In this document: positions 63,591 through 64,000 of the stretch, in pieces
Numbering within the stretch: position 1 is the first letter of the stretch
How the letters are laid out: the number at the start of each line of letters is the position of its first letter
Origin: Taeniopygia guttata
Taxonomy: Eukaryota; Chordata; Aves; Passeriformes; Estrildidae
Assembly: GCF_048771995.1 (NCBI RefSeq)
Contig: NC_133032.1
Span: forward strand, 30,697,501-30,761,500
Reading direction: 5' to 3'
DNA length: 64,000 nucleotides
The notes under the pieces: model-generated
What the model was told of the DNA's origin: nothing
Databases searched by the model: none
The model's input: only the letters and a program-made list of their open reading frames with translations
Made by a program: the position numbers and the translations under genes

Positions 63591-64000
63591 AAAACTTGAG
63601 GCAAAGGAGTGGAGAACTAATCTGATTATCTCAGAGTTATGAAAACACCATTTATTTTCAGAATTGACATACTCTGTGGTTTCTGCTGCTCGACTCTCCA
63701 AACATTCCCTTATACTGAAAGCGCACTTGAAAACTTTAAAGATTTATTGCACAGCCCTCAGTTTGGGTAGGTAATTAATTGTGATGACTATTTATTTTGG
63801 AGCTGCTTTTGTGTATTTTTGGAGGAAGAAGGAAGTTTGCTGCCAGGCAAGAAGGAATCTTTGTTTTGCTTCTTATAATTTGTGGCTGTGTCAGTGGCTG
63901 ATGCATGAAGTTATAGGAATAGCTGCAATTGCTTTTTTGCTTTGTGAAAATGAACTGAGCATTTTCTTAGCCCTCAGTTTTTTGTTATTTTTTTTTTGCT

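Larger units (their letters stand above)
60845..64000. other. Gene desert, last part
   Basis: AT-rich DNA with no recognisable gene. It contains two A-rich tracts and one old palindromic repeat copy. The longest ATG-started frame (minus strand, 61313-61669, 118 codons) has no recognisable domain. Confidence 0.5.

Overview
The window is avian genomic DNA carrying one recognisable protein-coding gene, the homeobox gene EN1 (engrailed-1), at its left end on the + strand, followed by about 58 kb with no recognisable gene. The predicted 331-residue protein carries all five engrailed homology regions, including an EH1 repressor motif, a WPAW PBX-binding motif and a Q50 homeodomain. Its start and C-terminus match chicken EN1 as I remember it. 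A diverged solo LTR of a kind I know from bird genomes, at 60653-60839, also points to a bird, probably a neoavian. The species cannot be fixed from the sequence alone.

Layout. Positions 1-1823 are the GC-rich upstream region, with promoter-like CCAAT and CACGTG boxes, a TATA-like box at 1559 and long homopolymer runs. EN1 coding exon 1 is 1824-2502, the single GT-AG intron is 2503-5130, and coding exon 2 is 5131-5447. The 3'UTR runs to about 6010, after an AATAAA at 5984. A second GC- and CpG-rich block at about 6400-10900 contains no recognisable coding sequence, but it has binding-site clusters that look regulatory. From about 11 kb to the end the DNA is AT-rich and gene-poor. It holds short old repeats, simple-sequence tracts, several stretches dense in homeodomain-type sites, an isolated GC-rich patch at 50172-50395 and a perfect 20-bp inverted repeat at 55486-55532.

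How it works together. EN1 encodes a nuclear transcriptional repressor used in midbrain-hindbrain, ventral limb ectoderm and dermomyotome development. It is known to be controlled by distant enhancers in a large gene-poor territory, and the downstream desert fits that arrangement. The intron carries a compact PBX/MEIS-type site cluster at 3600-3638, a plausible cis element because engrailed proteins bind DNA with PBX and MEIS partners.

I found no CRISPR, operon, prokaryotic element or clearly new protein system. The most interesting unexplained signals are non-coding: the intronic PBX/MEIS module, the downstream CpG block with its POU and nuclear-receptor sites, the perfect hairpin, the isolated GC patch, and a family of degenerate palindromic old repeats scattered through the desert.
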